Origin: Azotobacter beijerinckii
GTDB taxonomy: Bacteria; Pseudomonadota; Gammaproteobacteria; Pseudomonadales; Pseudomonadaceae
Length of the DNA: 59,693 nucleotides
Direction: 5' to 3'
NCBI RefSeq assembly: GCF_900110885.1
Contig: NZ_FOFJ01000024.1
Span: 1 to 59,693, forward strand
The notes under the pieces are model-generated. The model had not been told where the DNA came from and ran no database searches. It saw only the letters and a program-made list of their open reading frames with translations. The translations under genes and the position numbers were made by a program. This document shows, piece by piece, positions 29,318 to 40,227 of this stretch (position 1 is the first letter of the stretch; each line of letters begins with the position of its first letter).

Positions 29318-29782
29318 TTACAGGCCTTTCTGGGTGTCCGCCACAACCTGATAAAGGGCCTCGCTGCTCCCGACCTGACGCAGGCGCTCGCGCACTTCGC
29401 CGCGATCAAGCATGCTGGCGATCTGGCGAAGCAGCTGCAAATGCTCGTCGGTGGCGGCCTCCGGCACCAAGAGGACGAACAGCAGGTCGACCGGTGCGCC
29501 ATCGATGGCATCGAAGTCGATCGGAGCATCCAGTCGCAGCAGGACGCTGATCGGGGCAGGGCAGCCGGGCAGGCGGCAATGGGGGATGGCGATGCCGTTG
29601 CCGAAACCGGTCGAGCCCAGTTTTTCACGGGCAATCAGGCTCTCGAAAATGCTCTGCTGATCCAGATCGGGCATTTCGCGGGCGACCAGATTGGCGATGT
29701 ATTCGAGAGCGCGCTTCTTGCTGCCCCCCGGCACGTTCACTAAAGAACGGCCGGGAGTCAGGATTTCTTCGAGTCTGATCAT
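29318..29782 (-). CDS. ptsN: Nitrogen-regulatory EIIA protein PtsN
   Basis: Terminal phosphoacceptor of the nitrogen PTS, 154 residues; it acts by phosphorylation-dependent protein contacts, for example on potassium transport or polyhydroxyalkanoate control. The phosphorylated H68 sits in GSTGFGNGIAIPHCRLPG. The N-terminal EEILTPGRSLVNVPGGSKKR and the end EALYQVVADTQKGL fit the family. The gene starts 10 nt after hpf. Confidence 0.95.
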   Translation of the reverse strand: MIRLEEILTPGRSLVNVPGGSKKRALEYIANLVAREMPDLDQQSIFESLIAREKLGSTGFGNGIAIPHCRLPGCPAPISVLLRLDAPIDFDAIDGAPVDLLFVLLVPEAATDEHLQLLRQIASMLDRGEVRERLRQVGSSEALYQVVADTQKGL

Positions 29783-29792
29783 GGATGATGGA

Positions 29793-30101
29793 TCAGCGAG
29801 CGGTAGCGCCCTGCTGGCGTTCGATTTGCTTTTCCTTGTGCTTGATCAGTTGGCGGTCGAGCTTGTCGACCAGCAGGTCGATGGCGGCGTACATGTCTTC
29901 ATGCTCGGCGTTGGCGACCACTTCGGCGCCTGCGACATGCAGGGTCGTCTCGATCTTCTGCTTGAGCTTCTCGACGGTCATGATCACTTGCACATTGGTG
30001 ATGCGGTCGAAATGCCGTTCGAGGCGGCTGAGCTTCTCCTCGACATAGTCGCGCAGGGCGTCGGTCACATCCAGTTGATGTCCACTGATGTTGACTTGCA
30101 T
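29793..30101 (-). CDS. hpf: Ribosome hibernation-promoting factor, short form
   Basis: Small ribosome-binding protein of 102 residues that promotes ribosome dimerisation or inactivation on growth arrest. It begins MQVNISGHQLDVTDALRDYV and has KLSRLERHFDRITNVQVIM, then HVAGAEVVANAEHEDMYAAIDLLVDKLDRQLIKHKEK, the standard HPF/YfiA core. No long-form C-terminal dimerisation domain is present. It sits 88 nt after rpoN, the usual position for the 'rpoN modulation' gene. Confidence 0.95.
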   Translation of the reverse strand: MQVNISGHQLDVTDALRDYVEEKLSRLERHFDRITNVQVIMTVEKLKQKIETTLHVAGAEVVANAEHEDMYAAIDLLVDKLDRQLIKHKEKQIERQQGATAR

Positions 30102-30189
30102 ACCGCTTTCTCCTTGTTTCTGTTTTGATGCAGGTTGACGGCCCTGCTACCGGTATACCTTGCCGCGCCGGCTGGGGCCGGCGATGCCG

Positions 30190-31698
30190 CTACATGAGCC
30201 GCTTGCGCTCGCTGGAGGGCGCGATACTGAGCGATTCACGGTACTTGGCGACTGTGCGGCGAGCCACCTGTATGCCCTGTTCTTCCAGTAAACCAGCGAT
30301 CTTGCTGTCGCTCAATGGCTTTTTCGGATTTTCCGCGGCGACCAGTTTCTTGATGATGGCGCGGATGGCGGTGGACGAGCACTCGCCGCCCTCGGCAGTG
30401 CTGACATGGCTGGAGAAGAAATACTTCAGCTCGTAGATGCCCCGTGGGGTGTGCATGTACTTCTGGGTGGTTACCCGCGAAATGGTCGACTCGTGCATGC
30501 CGACGGCTTCGGCGATGTCGTGCAGCACCAGAGGTTTCATCGCTTCCTCGCCATACTCGAGGAAGCCGCGCTGGTGCTCGACGATCTGCGTGGCGACCTT
30601 CATCAGCGTCTCGTTGCGGCTCTGCAGGCTCTTGATGAACCAGCGCGCTTCCTGCAGCTGGTTGCGCATGAAGGTGTTGTCGGCACTGGCATCGGCGCGT
30701 CTGATGAAGCCGGCGTAATGGGGGTTGATGCGCAGGCGTGGCATGGCTTCCTGATTGAGTTCCACCAGCCAGCGATCATTGTGCTTGCGCACGATGACGT
30801 CGGGTACCACGTATTCGGGCTCGCTGGCTTCGATCTGCGCACCGGGGCGCGGATTGAGGCTCTGGATCAGTTCGATCACCGGGCGCAGCTCCTCCTCCTT
30901 GAGCTTCATGCGTCGCATCAGTTGGGCGAAGTCGCGGTTGCCGAGCAGGTCGAGATAGTCCCGGGCCAGCCGTTTCGCCTCTTCCAGCCAAGGGGTGTCG
31001 ATCGGCAGCTGGCGCAGTTGCAGCAGCAGCGATTCGCTGAGGTCGCGGGCGGCAATCCCGGCCGGTTCGAACTGCTGGATACGCCGCAGCACCATTTCCA
31101 CTTCGTCGAGTTCGATGTCCAGCTCCGGATCCAGGGAGGTGAGGATTTCCTCCAGCGAAGCTTCCAGATAACCGTCGCTGCTGATGCTGTCGATCAGGGT
31201 GACGGCGATCAGGCGGTCGGTGTCCGACATCGGTGCCAGGTTGAGCTGCCAGAGCAGGTGGCTCTGCAGGCTTTCGCCCGTCGAAGTGCGGGTGGTGAAA
31301 TCCCACTCATCGTCGTCGTTGCTCGGCAGGCTGCTGGCACTGGTCTGGTAGATGTCTTCCCAGGCGGTATCCACCGGCAGCTCACTGGGGATGCGCTCAT
31401 GCCAGTCACCTTCCTCTAGGCCGCCGCGGTCCTCGTTGCCGGATGCGTTCTCGTAGCTCTCCTGATAGGAGCCCTGCGCGGCATCGATAGTGGACTGGTT
31501 GCCATGTTCGGCCAACGTATCCGGGCTGTCGTAGTCCTCGGCCTCTTCCTGACGTTCCAGCATGGGGTTGGAGTCGAGTGCCTCCTGGATTTCTTGCTGA
31601 AGATCCAGGGTCGACAGTTGGAGCAGACGGATGGCTTGTTGCAGCTGCGGTGTCATCGTCAGCTGCTGACCCATCTTAAGGACTAGCGATGGTTTCAT
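30190..31698 (-). CDS. rpoN: RNA polymerase sigma-54 factor
   Basis: Alternative sigma factor for nitrogen, motility and other regulons that need AAA+ activators. Product of 502 residues. Region I is Q/L-rich ([29 protein letters not shown] start). An acidic region II lies at about 50-110. The core-binding and HTH regions follow, and the RpoN box ARRTVAKYR is at 479-487 near the C-terminus. The block order kds-lpt-rpoN-hpf-ptsN-rapZ-ptsO is conserved in pseudomonads. A 130-nt gap separates it from lptB, leaving room for its own promoter. Confidence 0.97.
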   Translation of the reverse strand: MKPSLVLKMGQQLTMTPQLQQAIRLLQLSTLDLQQEIQEALDSNPMLERQEEAEDYDSPDTLAEHGNQSTIDAAQGSYQESYENASGNEDRGGLEEGDWHERIPSELPVDTAWEDIYQTSASSLPSNDDDEWDFTTRTSTGESLQSHLLWQLNLAPMSDTDRLIAVTLIDSISSDGYLEASLEEILTSLDPELDIELDEVEMVLRRIQQFEPAGIAARDLSESLLLQLRQLPIDTPWLEEAKRLARDYLDLLGNRDFAQLMRRMKLKEEELRPVIELIQSLNPRPGAQIEASEPEYVVPDVIVRKHNDRWLVELNQEAMPRLRINPHYAGFIRRADASADNTFMRNQLQEARWFIKSLQSRNETLMKVATQIVEHQRGFLEYGEEAMKPLVLHDIAEAVGMHESTISRVTTQKYMHTPRGIYELKYFFSSHVSTAEGGECSSTAIRAIIKKLVAAENPKKPLSDSKIAGLLEEQGIQVARRTVAKYRESLSIAPSSERKRLM

Positions 31699-31772
31699 AT
31701 TGTAGGAAGCACCATATTTGCCGAAGCATTCGCGTCAATCACTACGAGGCGACGATGCGCCTTCTAAAGCAA

Positions 31773-31790
31773 ATTATATGCCTGATTATA
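31773..31790 (-). promoter_or_regulatory. AT-rich candidate promoter region for rpoN
   Basis: In the 130-nt gap between lptB and rpoN, two TATAAT hexamers appear on the minus strand (plus-strand attata at 31773-31778 and 31785-31790), 75-92 nt upstream of the rpoN ATG. They match the sigma-70 -10 consensus fully, but neither has a convincing -35 at 16-18 nt. The surrounding DNA is clearly AT-richer than its neighbours. Confidence 0.4.
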
Positions 31791-31828
31791 ACGGAATTTG
31801 ACTGGCCTATCCCATTTCATAGGGTGTC

Positions 31829-32554
31829 TCATAGCCGGAATTCGTGGCCGAGATAAACCTCCTGCACCAGTTTGTTGGTGAGGACGGCCTCGGCATCGCC
31901 TTCGGCAATCAGTTGCCCGTCGTTGACAATGTAGGCGGTTTCGCAGATATCCAGCGTCTCGCGTACGTTGTGGTCGGTGATCAGGACGCCGATGCCCTTG
32001 TTTTTCAGATGATGGATGATCTGCTTGATGTCGTTCACCGAGATCGGGTCGACGCCGGCAAAGGGTTCGTCGAGCAGGATGAACTTCGGCGTGCTGGCCA
32101 GGGCTCGGGCGATCTCGACCCGGCGCCGCTCGCCGCCCGAGAGGCTCATGCCGAGGCTGTTGCGGATATGGTTGATGTGGAATTCCTGCAACAGGGCTTC
32201 CAAAGCTTGGTGGCGGCCGTCTCTGTCGAGCTCCTTGCGGGTTTCGAGGATTGCCATGATGTTGTCGGCCACCGTGAGCTTGCGGAAGATCGAGGCTTCC
32301 TGGGGCAGGTAGCCGACGCCAACCCGGGCACGGCCGTGCATGGGCAGGTGGGTGACGTCGTCCTGATCGATCAGGATGCGCCCTTGGTCGGCTCGGACCA
32401 GGCCGACGATCATATAGAAACAGGTGGTTTTGCCGGCGCCGTTGGGGCCGAGCAGGCCGACGATCTGGCCGCTCTCGATGGAGAGACTGACGTCACGGAC
32501 GACTTGGCGGCCCTTGTAGCTCTTGGCCAGGTGCTGGGCTTTGAGGATGGCCAT
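31829..32554 (-). CDS. lptB: LPS export ABC ATPase LptB
   Basis: ATPase that powers lipopolysaccharide extraction from the inner membrane with LptF/LptG and passes it to LptC-LptA. Product of 241 residues. Walker A is GPNGAGKT (36-43), the Q-loop follows in [11 protein letters not shown], the signature is [15 protein letters not shown], Walker B is [13 protein letters not shown] and the switch histidine is in [10 protein letters not shown]. The start overlaps the lptA stop by one base. LptF and LptG genes are not in the window. Confidence 0.96.
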   Translation of the reverse strand: MAILKAQHLAKSYKGRQVVRDVSLSIESGQIVGLLGPNGAGKTTCFYMIVGLVRADQGRILIDQDDVTHLPMHGRARVGVGYLPQEASIFRKLTVADNIMAILETRKELDRDGRHQALEALLQEFHINHIRNSLGMSLSGGERRRVEIARALASTPKFILLDEPFAGVDPISVNDIKQIIHHLKNKGIGVLITDHNVRETLDICETAYIVNDGQLIAEGDAEAVLTNKLVQEVYLGHEFRL

Positions 32555-33111
32555 TACTGTGTCTGTCCCGGCTGCTGTTTCTTTTTCGGTTGGATGACCA
32601 TGTCGATCCGCGGTTTCGGGCTGGATATCTTGGTCCCGGTGGCGCGTCCGGCATTGACGATCTGGCGCTGGGTGTCGTAGACGATCTTCTCGCCCTCGAA
32701 GGTGTTACCGTCTTGGATCACCCGGGCCTTATCGATCAGCACGATGCGTTCGTTGTCGGCGAAGTACTGGATGGTCTGGCCGTAGGCCTTGACGACGCTT
32801 TTGTCGGGCGCCGGTTTCTGCTCGTAGTAGGCGGGATTGCCGACCGAAGTGAAGACCTTGATCTCGCCTTTGTCGTCCTGGGTGATGGTGACCTTGTTGC
32901 CAGTGATCTTCAACGTACCCTGGGTGATGACCACGTCACCGGTGTAGACGGCAACACCTTGTTTGTCGTCGAGCTCGGCGCTGTCGGCCTGGACGCGAAT
33001 CGGCTGATCGCGATCGGAAGGAAGGGCCCAAGCGCTCGCAGCGTCCAGCCCGGAGCACAGGCTGAGCAGAAGAGGGAGAGCCCGGTGGGAGAAACGGTTA
33101 GCGAACCTCAT
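32554..33111 (-). CDS. lptA: LPS transport periplasmic protein LptA
   Basis: Periplasmic bridge protein that polymerises into the beta-jellyroll path carrying LPS to LptDE. Product of 185 residues with a signal peptide ([19 protein letters not shown]). The OstA-like domain follows: [28 protein letters not shown], then GNKVTITQD and [17 protein letters not shown]. The start overlaps the lptC 3' end by 14 nt. The C-terminus is Lys/Gln-rich. Confidence 0.95.
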   Translation of the reverse strand: MRFANRFSHRALPLLLSLCSGLDAASAWALPSDRDQPIRVQADSAELDDKQGVAVYTGDVVITQGTLKITGNKVTITQDDKGEIKVFTSVGNPAYYEQKPAPDKSVVKAYGQTIQYFADNERIVLIDKARVIQDGNTFEGEKIVYDTQRQIVNAGRATGTKISSPKPRIDMVIQPKKKQQPGQTQ

Positions 33112-33667
33112 GCTGGCCTCTTACACTGGACAGCAGGTGCATCCTGCTGTCATCCAAATACGCTTTCATCCCGACGGCCGTGGTCACTCCGTTGGCTGCC
33201 TCGATCTTAACGGGTTGTCGAGTCTCCGCATATTCCCTCTCCGGGAACACGCTCAGGCGGCTGGTAGTGAGAATGGTCGGACGTCCCTGCGTGTCGGTGC
33301 GCTCGACCCGTACCGCATTGATCAGTTCGACGTGATCGCCTTGCGGGCTGACCTCGCCGTGTTCGCTGCGCACATGCCAAGGGATGGGCGTGCCGCGGAA
33401 CATCAGCAGGTCGGGCTGGGTCAGTAGGGTGACCTCGCTGGCCTTGAGGTGCTCTACCTTGTCGGCGGTCATCTCGTAGTGCAGTTTGCCTTCGATCTGG
33501 TATTGCAGCGTATGGGCGTTGGTCACATAGAAGTCGATGGCACTGTCGTCGAGGGGGGCGGCAGGCTTGTCCATGAAGCTTGCCGGCTGGATGTTCCAGT
33601 AGCCCGCTGCTGCCAGCAGGGTGGTCAAAGCGGCCAGGATCAGGGGGAAACGGAGTTTACGCAGCAT
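33098..33667 (-). CDS. lptC: LPS export bitopic protein LptC
   Basis: Inner-membrane anchored subunit that receives LPS from LptB2FG and hands it to LptA. The ATG at 33667 gives 189 residues. A single N-terminal helix (LRFPLILAALTTLLAAAGYW) is followed by the periplasmic jellyroll with DFYVTNAHTLQYQIEGKLHYEMTADKVEH and YAETRQPVKIEAANGVTTAVGMKAYLDD. A longer in-frame reading extends upstream into kdsC without family support. It starts 8 nt after the kdsC stop. Confidence 0.94.
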   Translation of the reverse strand: MLRKLRFPLILAALTTLLAAAGYWNIQPASFMDKPAAPLDDSAIDFYVTNAHTLQYQIEGKLHYEMTADKVEHLKASEVTLLTQPDLLMFRGTPIPWHVRSEHGEVSPQGDHVELINAVRVERTDTQGRPTILTTSRLSVFPEREYAETRQPVKIEAANGVTTAVGMKAYLDDSRMHLLSSVRGQHEVR

Positions 33668-33675
33668 GATCGCCT

Positions 33676-34200
33676 CTACAGGTAAGCAGCCTGGGCCGCT
33701 TCGAGGTTGCCCTGGGCCTGCAGGATTAGCTCGCAGAATTCGCGAGCCGCGCCTTCGCCGCCGCGTGCCTGGGTGACGCCGTGGGCGTGACATCGAACGA
33801 AGCTGTCGGCGCTGGCCACGGCCATGCCCAGGCCGACGCGACGGATGACCGGCAGGTCGGGAAGGTCGTCGCCGAGGTAGGCAACCTGCTCGTAGTCGAG
33901 ACTCAGCTCGGCGAGCAGTTCGTCCAGTACGGCGAGCTTGTCCTCGCGTCCCTGGTAAAGATGCTGGATGCCCAGGTTTCGGGCGCGGCGCTCGACCACC
34001 GGTGTGGTGCGGCCGCTAATGATGGCGGTGTGCACGCCGGAGTTGATCAGCATCTTGATGCCGAGACCGTCGAGGGTGTTGAAGGTCTTGAATTCGCTGC
34101 CGTCGGCCAGAAAGTACAGGCGACCGTCGGTGAGAACGCCATCGACATCGAAAATCGCCAGGCGGATAGCTTTGGCCCGCAGCAGTAGTTCGTCGTTCAT
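33676..34200 (-). CDS. kdsC: Kdo 8-phosphate phosphatase KdsC
   Basis: HAD-superfamily C0 phosphatase that releases Kdo from Kdo-8-phosphate for LPS inner core synthesis. Product of 174 residues, normal length. The nucleophile and acid/base aspartates are D18 and D20 in IFDVDGVLTDGRLYF. IISGRTTPVVERRARNLGI and YLGDDLPDLPVIRRVGLGMAVA contain the remaining HAD motifs. It starts one base after the kdsD stop. Confidence 0.95.
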   Translation of the reverse strand: MNDELLLRAKAIRLAIFDVDGVLTDGRLYFLADGSEFKTFNTLDGLGIKMLINSGVHTAIISGRTTPVVERRARNLGIQHLYQGREDKLAVLDELLAELSLDYEQVAYLGDDLPDLPVIRRVGLGMAVASADSFVRCHAHGVTQARGGEGAAREFCELILQAQGNLEAAQAAYL

Positions 34201-34201
34201 T

Positions 34202-35176
34202 CTATAGAACTCCTGCGCGCAGCAGGTCGTGCATGTTCAGTGCGCCGACAGGTCGGTTGGTATCGTCGACCACCACCAAGGCGTTGATCTTGTGGTCTTC
34301 CATGATCTTCAGGGCCTGGGCGGCAAGCATCTCGGCGCGGGCAGTCTTGCCGTGCGGGGTCATCACCTCGTCGATGGTGGCCTGACGTACGTCGATGTTG
34401 CGGTCCAGAGTGCGACGCAGGTCGCCATCGGTGAAGATACCGGCCAGACGTCCGTCGGCCTCGAGCACCACGGTCATGCCAAGGCCCTTGCGGGTCATTT
34501 CCAGCAATGCATCGCGTAGCGTGGTGCCGCGCTGCACGCAGGGCAGGCTGTCGCCGGTATGCATGATGTTTTTCACCTTAAGCAACAGGCGTCGGCCAAG
34601 GGCGCCGCCGGGATGGGAGAAGGCGAAGTCCTCGGCGGTGAAGCCGCGTGCCTCGAGCAGGGCGATGGCCAGAGCATCGCCGAGCACCAGGGTGGTGGTT
34701 GTGGATGAGGTGGGCGCCAGGTTGAGTGGGCAGGCTTCCTGGCTGACGCCGGCGTCGAGATTGATGGCTGCTGCCTCTGCCAGTGGCGAACCGGGGTTGC
34801 CGGTCATGCTGATCAGGGTGATGCCGAGGCGCTGGATCAGTGGCAGCAAGGTGACGATTTCCGCAGTGGAGCCGGAATTGGACAGGGCCAGGATCAGGTC
34901 GTCGCGAGTGATCATGCCCATATCGCCATGGCTGGCCTCGCCGGGGTGAACGAAGAATGCCGGCGTGCCAGTACTCGCCAGGGTAGCGGCGATCTTGCGC
35001 CCGATAAGGCCGGATTTGCCCATGCCGACGACCACGACCCGCCCCTTACAGTCGAGGATTAGCTTGCAGGCTTTAGCGAAATCGTCGCCTATGCGTGCAA
35101 AAAGTGCCTCGATAGCCTCGATTTCCAGACGTATGGTCCGCTGGGCAGACTGGATCGGGTTGCTCGAGTGAGGCAT
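34202..35176 (-). CDS. kdsD: Arabinose-5-phosphate isomerase KdsD
   Basis: Converts ribulose-5-phosphate to arabinose-5-phosphate, the first committed step to Kdo. The ATG at 35176 gives 324 residues (E. coli KdsD 328). The SIS domain contains VVVVGMGKSGLIGRKIAATLASTGTPAFFVHPGEASHGDMGM and SNSGSTAEI. Two CBS domains fill the C-terminal third (VQRGTTLRDALLEMTRKGLG and DHKINALVVVDDTNRPVG). An upstream in-frame extension of 40 residues overlaps the promoter region and is rejected. It is first of the kds-lpt-rpoN group. Confidence 0.95.
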   Translation of the reverse strand: MPHSSNPIQSAQRTIRLEIEAIEALFARIGDDFAKACKLILDCKGRVVVVGMGKSGLIGRKIAATLASTGTPAFFVHPGEASHGDMGMITRDDLILALSNSGSTAEIVTLLPLIQRLGITLISMTGNPGSPLAEAAAINLDAGVSQEACPLNLAPTSSTTTTLVLGDALAIALLEARGFTAEDFAFSHPGGALGRRLLLKVKNIMHTGDSLPCVQRGTTLRDALLEMTRKGLGMTVVLEADGRLAGIFTDGDLRRTLDRNIDVRQATIDEVMTPHGKTARAEMLAAQALKIMEDHKINALVVVDDTNRPVGALNMHDLLRAGVL

Positions 35177-35207
35177 GGTGGGCAGCTCGTCGCTTAAAAA
35201 GGCGCCG

Positions 35208-35213
35208 ATTATA
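35208..35213 (-). promoter_or_regulatory. Possible -10 element for kdsD
   Basis: TATAAT on the minus strand (plus-strand attata, 35208-35213), 31 nt upstream of the kdsD start. The expected -35 position holds no good match. It lies in the divergent kdsD-mlaF control region. Confidence 0.4.
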
Positions 35214-35285
35214 GCGGCAAAGGCCATATTGCTCACGCTTCCACTGCCGCGATTGCGACCAAGGCCCCCAGTGGCGGCTGTATGC

Positions 35286-35315
35286 TTGGGACGCAAGTGT
35301 TCGCAGTGTTATAGT
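35286..35315 (+). promoter_or_regulatory. Candidate sigma-70 promoter for the mla operon
   Basis: TTGGGA (35286-35291) and TATAGT (35310-35315) are separated by 18 nt, facing mlaF, whose ATG lies 86 nt after the -10. It matches four of six -35 and five of six -10 consensus positions. It is the best promoter-like pair in the 225-nt divergent gap. Confidence 0.55.
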
Positions 35316-35401
35316 GCCTCCCAGTTCGGTCAAGCGGTACGGCGTCCCCTTGTCCTAGGGGTAGCGACGTTTAGCCGAGGGGGTATTCACAAGGAGTCTA
35401 G

Positions 35402-36211
35402 ATGAGCGACTCAAACGACTGCGCGGTCATGCTGAAGAAGGTTTCCTTCAAGCGAGGCTCGCGCAGTATCTTCAATAATGTAGACATCCGCATTCCGCGC
35501 GGTAAAGTCACCGGCATCATGGGGCCCTCTGGGTGTGGCAAGACCACCCTGTTGCGCCTGATAGCCGCCCAGCTCAAGCCGGAAAGCGGCGAAGTTTGGG
35601 TCAATGGACACAACCTCCCGCATCTCTCGCGCAGCGAGCTGTTCGAAATGCGCAAGGAGATGGGGGTGCTCTTCCAGAGTGGCGCACTGTTCACCGATCT
35701 GGATGTGTTCGAGAATGTTGCCTTTCCGTTGCGGGTTCATACCAAGCTGCCAGACGAAATGATCCGCGACATCGTGTTGATGAAGCTGCAGGCGGTCGGG
35801 TTGCGCGGTGCCATCGATCTGATGCCCGACGAGCTTTCCGGTGGCATGAAACGTCGTGTGGCGTTGGCCCGGGCCATTGCTCTCGATCCGCAGATTCTCA
35901 TGTATGACGAACCCTTCGTCGGCCAGGACCCAATCGCCATGGGCGTACTGGTGCGGCTGATCCGCCTGCTCAACGATGCTCTCGGCATTACCAGTATAGT
36001 GGTCTCCCACGATTTGGCCGAAACGGCCAGTATCGCCGACTATCTCTATGTGGTGGGCGATGGCGAGGTGTTGGGGGAGGGGACTCCCCAGGATCTGATG
36101 AACTCTAAGAATCCGCGCGTCACCCAGTTCATGAAGGGGTTGCCGGATGGCCCTGTGCCTTTCCATTTTCCGGCGCCGGATTACCACGACGACCTTCTGG
36201 GGAGGCGCTGA
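35402..36211 (+). CDS. mlaF: Phospholipid transport ATPase MlaF
   Basis: Cytoplasmic ATPase of the MlaFEDB complex that keeps outer-membrane lipid asymmetry by moving phospholipids between membranes. Product of 269 residues. Walker A is GPSGCGKT (41-48), the signature is LSGGMKRRVALARAI, Walker B is ILMYDEPFVGQDP and the switch histidine is in IVVSHDL. AAGGAG precedes the ATG at 35402. In P. putida the orthologous operon is known as ttg2 and was linked to toluene tolerance. The stop overlaps the mlaE start. Confidence 0.95.
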   Translation: MSDSNDCAVMLKKVSFKRGSRSIFNNVDIRIPRGKVTGIMGPSGCGKTTLLRLIAAQLKPESGEVWVNGHNLPHLSRSELFEMRKEMGVLFQSGALFTDLDVFENVAFPLRVHTKLPDEMIRDIVLMKLQAVGLRGAIDLMPDELSGGMKRRVALARAIALDPQILMYDEPFVGQDPIAMGVLVRLIRLLNDALGITSIVVSHDLAETASIADYLYVVGDGEVLGEGTPQDLMNSKNPRVTQFMKGLPDGPVPFHFPAPDYHDDLLGRR

Positions 36212-37008
36212 TGCACAAGAGATCCCTCCTTGAACAGATCGGTCTGCTCGGACGCTCCGCCATCGACGTAGTCGAGGCGATGGGGCGTTCCACGCTGTTC
36301 CTGTTGCATGCCGTGTTCGGTCGTGGTGGTGCCGGCAGCAGCTTTCAGTTGCTGGTCAAGCAGATCCATGCGATTGGTGTGCTGTCTCTGCCGATCATCA
36401 TCGTGTCCGGCCTCTTCATTGGCATGGTGCTGGCGCTGCAAGGCTATAACATCTTGGTCAGCTATGGTTCGGAGGAGGCAGTCGGGCAGATGGTCGCTCT
36501 GACCTTGTTGCGCGAACTGGGGCCGGTCGTCACCGGCTTGTTGTTCGCCGGGCGTGCCGGTTCGGCGCTTACCGCGGAAATCGGCAACATGAAGTCCACC
36601 GAGCAGCTTTCCAGTCTGGAGATGATCGGCGTGGACCCGCTTAAGTACATCATTGCGCCACGCCTGTGGGCCGGTTTCATTTCCATGCCGCTGTTGGCCG
36701 CGATCTTCAACGTGGTTGGCGTCTGGGGTAGTGCCATGGTCGCGGTGGACTGGCTGGGGGTCTACGAGGGGTCGTTCTGGGCCAGCATGCAGAATAGCGT
36801 GGATCTGTACGAGGACGTGGTCAATGGTGCGATCAAGAGCATTGTCTTTGCCTTCGTGGCGACCTGGATCGCCGTGTTCCAGGGGTATGATTGCGAGCCA
36901 ACTTCGGAAGGGATCGGTCGCGCTACTACAAGAACAGTGGTCTATGCCTCTCTGGCCGTACTGGGATTGGACTTCATTCTGACAGCCTTGATGTTTGGAG
37001 ATAACTGA
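36211..37008 (+). CDS. mlaE: Phospholipid transport permease MlaE
   Basis: Inner-membrane permease of the Mla complex, 265 residues with about five or six helices. The family signature runs through LPIIIVSGLFIGMVLALQGY, LRELGPVVTGLLFAGRAGSALTAEIG and EQLSSLEMIGVDPLKYIIAPRLWAG. Start and stop both overlap neighbouring genes by one or a few bases, as in other mla operons. Confidence 0.95.
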   Translation: MHKRSLLEQIGLLGRSAIDVVEAMGRSTLFLLHAVFGRGGAGSSFQLLVKQIHAIGVLSLPIIIVSGLFIGMVLALQGYNILVSYGSEEAVGQMVALTLLRELGPVVTGLLFAGRAGSALTAEIGNMKSTEQLSSLEMIGVDPLKYIIAPRLWAGFISMPLLAAIFNVVGVWGSAMVAVDWLGVYEGSFWASMQNSVDLYEDVVNGAIKSIVFAFVATWIAVFQGYDCEPTSEGIGRATTRTVVYASLAVLGLDFILTALMFGDN

Positions 37009-37484
37009 TGCAAACCCGCACCCTGGAAACCGGTGTCGGCCTGTTCATCCTGGCAGGTATGCTGGCCCTCCTGCTGCTGGCACTGCGTGTCAGCGGTCTG
37101 ACGGTCAGCACCACTGGTGATACCTACAAGCTCTATGCATATTTCGACAACATCTCTGGCCTCTCGGTCAGGGCTAAGGTGGCCATGGCTGGTGTCGCCA
37201 TCGGCAAGGTCACAGCCATCGACCTGGATCGCAACAGCTATACCGGCCGTGTGACCATGGAGCTGGAGAAGCGCGTCGACAACCTGCCGATCGACTCCAC
37301 GGCCTCTATCCTGACGTCGGGCCTGTTGGGGGAGAAGTATATCGGCCTCAGTGTCGGGGGCGAGGAGAAGTTGTTGAAGGATGGCGACTCCATTCGGGAT
37401 ACTCAGTCGGCGCTGGTGCTTGAGGATTTGATCGGCAAGTTCATGATGAACACCGTCAATAAAGATAAAAGCAAAGAAGAATAG
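37008..37484 (+). CDS. mlaD: MCE-domain lipid-binding protein MlaD
   Basis: Bitopic inner-membrane protein that forms a hexameric ring with a hydrophobic pore for phospholipids. Product of 158 residues with an N-terminal helix (VGLFILAGMLALLLLALRVSG). The MCE domain includes YAYFDNISGLSVRAKVAMAGVAIGKV and SILTSGLLGEKYIGLSVGG. The C-terminus is lysine/glutamate-rich. mlaC follows after 23 nt. Confidence 0.95.
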   Translation: MQTRTLETGVGLFILAGMLALLLLALRVSGLTVSTTGDTYKLYAYFDNISGLSVRAKVAMAGVAIGKVTAIDLDRNSYTGRVTMELEKRVDNLPIDSTASILTSGLLGEKYIGLSVGGEEKLLKDGDSIRDTQSALVLEDLIGKFMMNTVNKDKSKEE

Positions 37485-37507
37485 TTTAGTTTATAGAGGA
37501 TATCTCC

Positions 37508-38155
37508 ATGCTTACTGTTTTGCGTCGTGGTTTTCTGGTGTTACTGACACTCCTGCCGCTGTTTGCAGCTGCATCGAGCACTCCCCATCAAGTGGTACAG
37601 CAGACCACCGATACGCTGCTCAGCGATCTCAAGAAGAATAAGGCTGCCTATAAGAGCAATCCACAAGCCTTTTATGATGCTCTGGATCGAATCCTCGGGC
37701 CGGTGGTGGATGCCGAGGGAATTTCTCGCAGCATCATGACCGTCAAGTATGCGAACCAGGCGACTCCCGGGCAGATGACTCGCTTTCAGGAAAATTTCAA
37801 GCGTAGCCTGATGCAGTTCTACGGCAATGCCCTGCTTGAGTACACCAATCAGGATATCCGCGTACTGCCCTCGTCCGTGCCGGTCGAAGGTGATCGTGCC
37901 AGCGTTGGTATGGAGGTTCGCGATAGTTACGGTACCGTCTATCCGGTTTCCTACACGATGGTGAAGAAGGATGGGCAGTGGGTGATGCGCAATGTCGTCC
38001 TCAATGGCATCAACATTGGCAAGCTGTTCCGCGACCAGTTCGCCGATAGCATGAAGCGCAACGGTCAGAATCTGGACAAGACCATCGATGGCTGGGCTGA
38101 TGTGGTAGCCAAGGCCAAGGACAGCGAGGAAGGCCAGAAGGCTGTGGGGCAATGA
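37508..38155 (+). CDS. mlaC: Periplasmic phospholipid shuttle MlaC
   Basis: Soluble periplasmic carrier moving phospholipids between MlaA in the outer membrane and MlaFEDB. Product of 215 residues with a signal peptide (FLVLLTLLPLFAAASS). The mature protein has DTLLSDLKKNKAAYKSNP, FQENFKRSLMQFYGNALLEY, and YTMVKKDGQWVMRNVVLNGINIGKLFRDQF, all typical of MlaC. The stop overlaps the mlaB start. Confidence 0.94.
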   Translation: MLTVLRRGFLVLLTLLPLFAAASSTPHQVVQQTTDTLLSDLKKNKAAYKSNPQAFYDALDRILGPVVDAEGISRSIMTVKYANQATPGQMTRFQENFKRSLMQFYGNALLEYTNQDIRVLPSSVPVEGDRASVGMEVRDSYGTVYPVSYTMVKKDGQWVMRNVVLNGINIGKLFRDQFADSMKRNGQNLDKTIDGWADVVAKAKDSEEGQKAVGQ

Positions 38156-38460
38156 GCGATGCCTCGATTCGCCAGGTCGAGCCCGGTGTGCTCGTCCTCG
38201 CCGGCGTAATCGACTACAGCACCGGCCCGGCTCTGCGGCAGCAGGGCCGGGTGCTGATCAGTGCCGCCAAAGCGGCGGAGCTGGTGCTCGACTGCGCGGA
38301 GGTGGAAAAGTCCAGCAGTGTCGGCCCATCCCTGCTGCTAGCTTATTTGCGTGATGCCAAGGCCGTTGGCAAGCGCCTGCGGATGCGCGCATTGCCCCAG
38401 GACATGCGCGAAATCGCACAAGTCTGCGGTTTGCTCGAACTACTGCCGTTGGAAGCTTGA
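38152..38460 (+). CDS. mlaB: STAS-domain protein MlaB
   Basis: Small cytoplasmic subunit (102 residues) that binds MlaF and is needed for transporter assembly and activity. It is a single STAS domain: VLVLAGVIDYSTGPALRQQG, then LVLDCAEVEKSSSVGPSLLLAYLRDAKAVGK. The conserved threonine-bearing loop of E. coli MlaB is replaced here by SSSVG. It is last of mlaFEDCB, overlapping mlaC by 4 nt. Confidence 0.9.
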   Translation: MSDASIRQVEPGVLVLAGVIDYSTGPALRQQGRVLISAAKAAELVLDCAEVEKSSSVGPSLLLAYLRDAKAVGKRLRMRALPQDMREIAQVCGLLELLPLEA

Positions 38461-38503
38461 CGGGGTCACGTAGGGTTCTCCGTCGGAGCCGATATCGGCA
38501 GGG

Positions 38504-38532
38504 TTCGCAGTTGGTAGGCTTTTTTGTAAGAT
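38504..38532 (+). promoter_or_regulatory. Candidate promoter upstream of ibaG-murA
   Basis: TTCGCA (38504-38509) and TAAGAT (38527-38532) with a 17-nt spacer lie in the 155-nt gap after mlaB, 84 nt before the ibaG start. The -10 is a good match and the -35 a moderate one. Confidence 0.4.
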
Positions 38533-38615
38533 GGCCGGCTTCCCGGGGCGTGCAGGAAGCTGGTCGTCTCACGGCCCCGTTTGCTTTGCGCCGACATCCA
38601 CCGCAGGAGTAATTC

Positions 38616-40162
<1,547 letters not shown>

Positions 40163-40227
40163 GCCTGGCGCTGTCGCGGCGCCGACCTTGGCCCCGAGGG
40201 GGTCAATATCCAAGGACATCCGTTTTC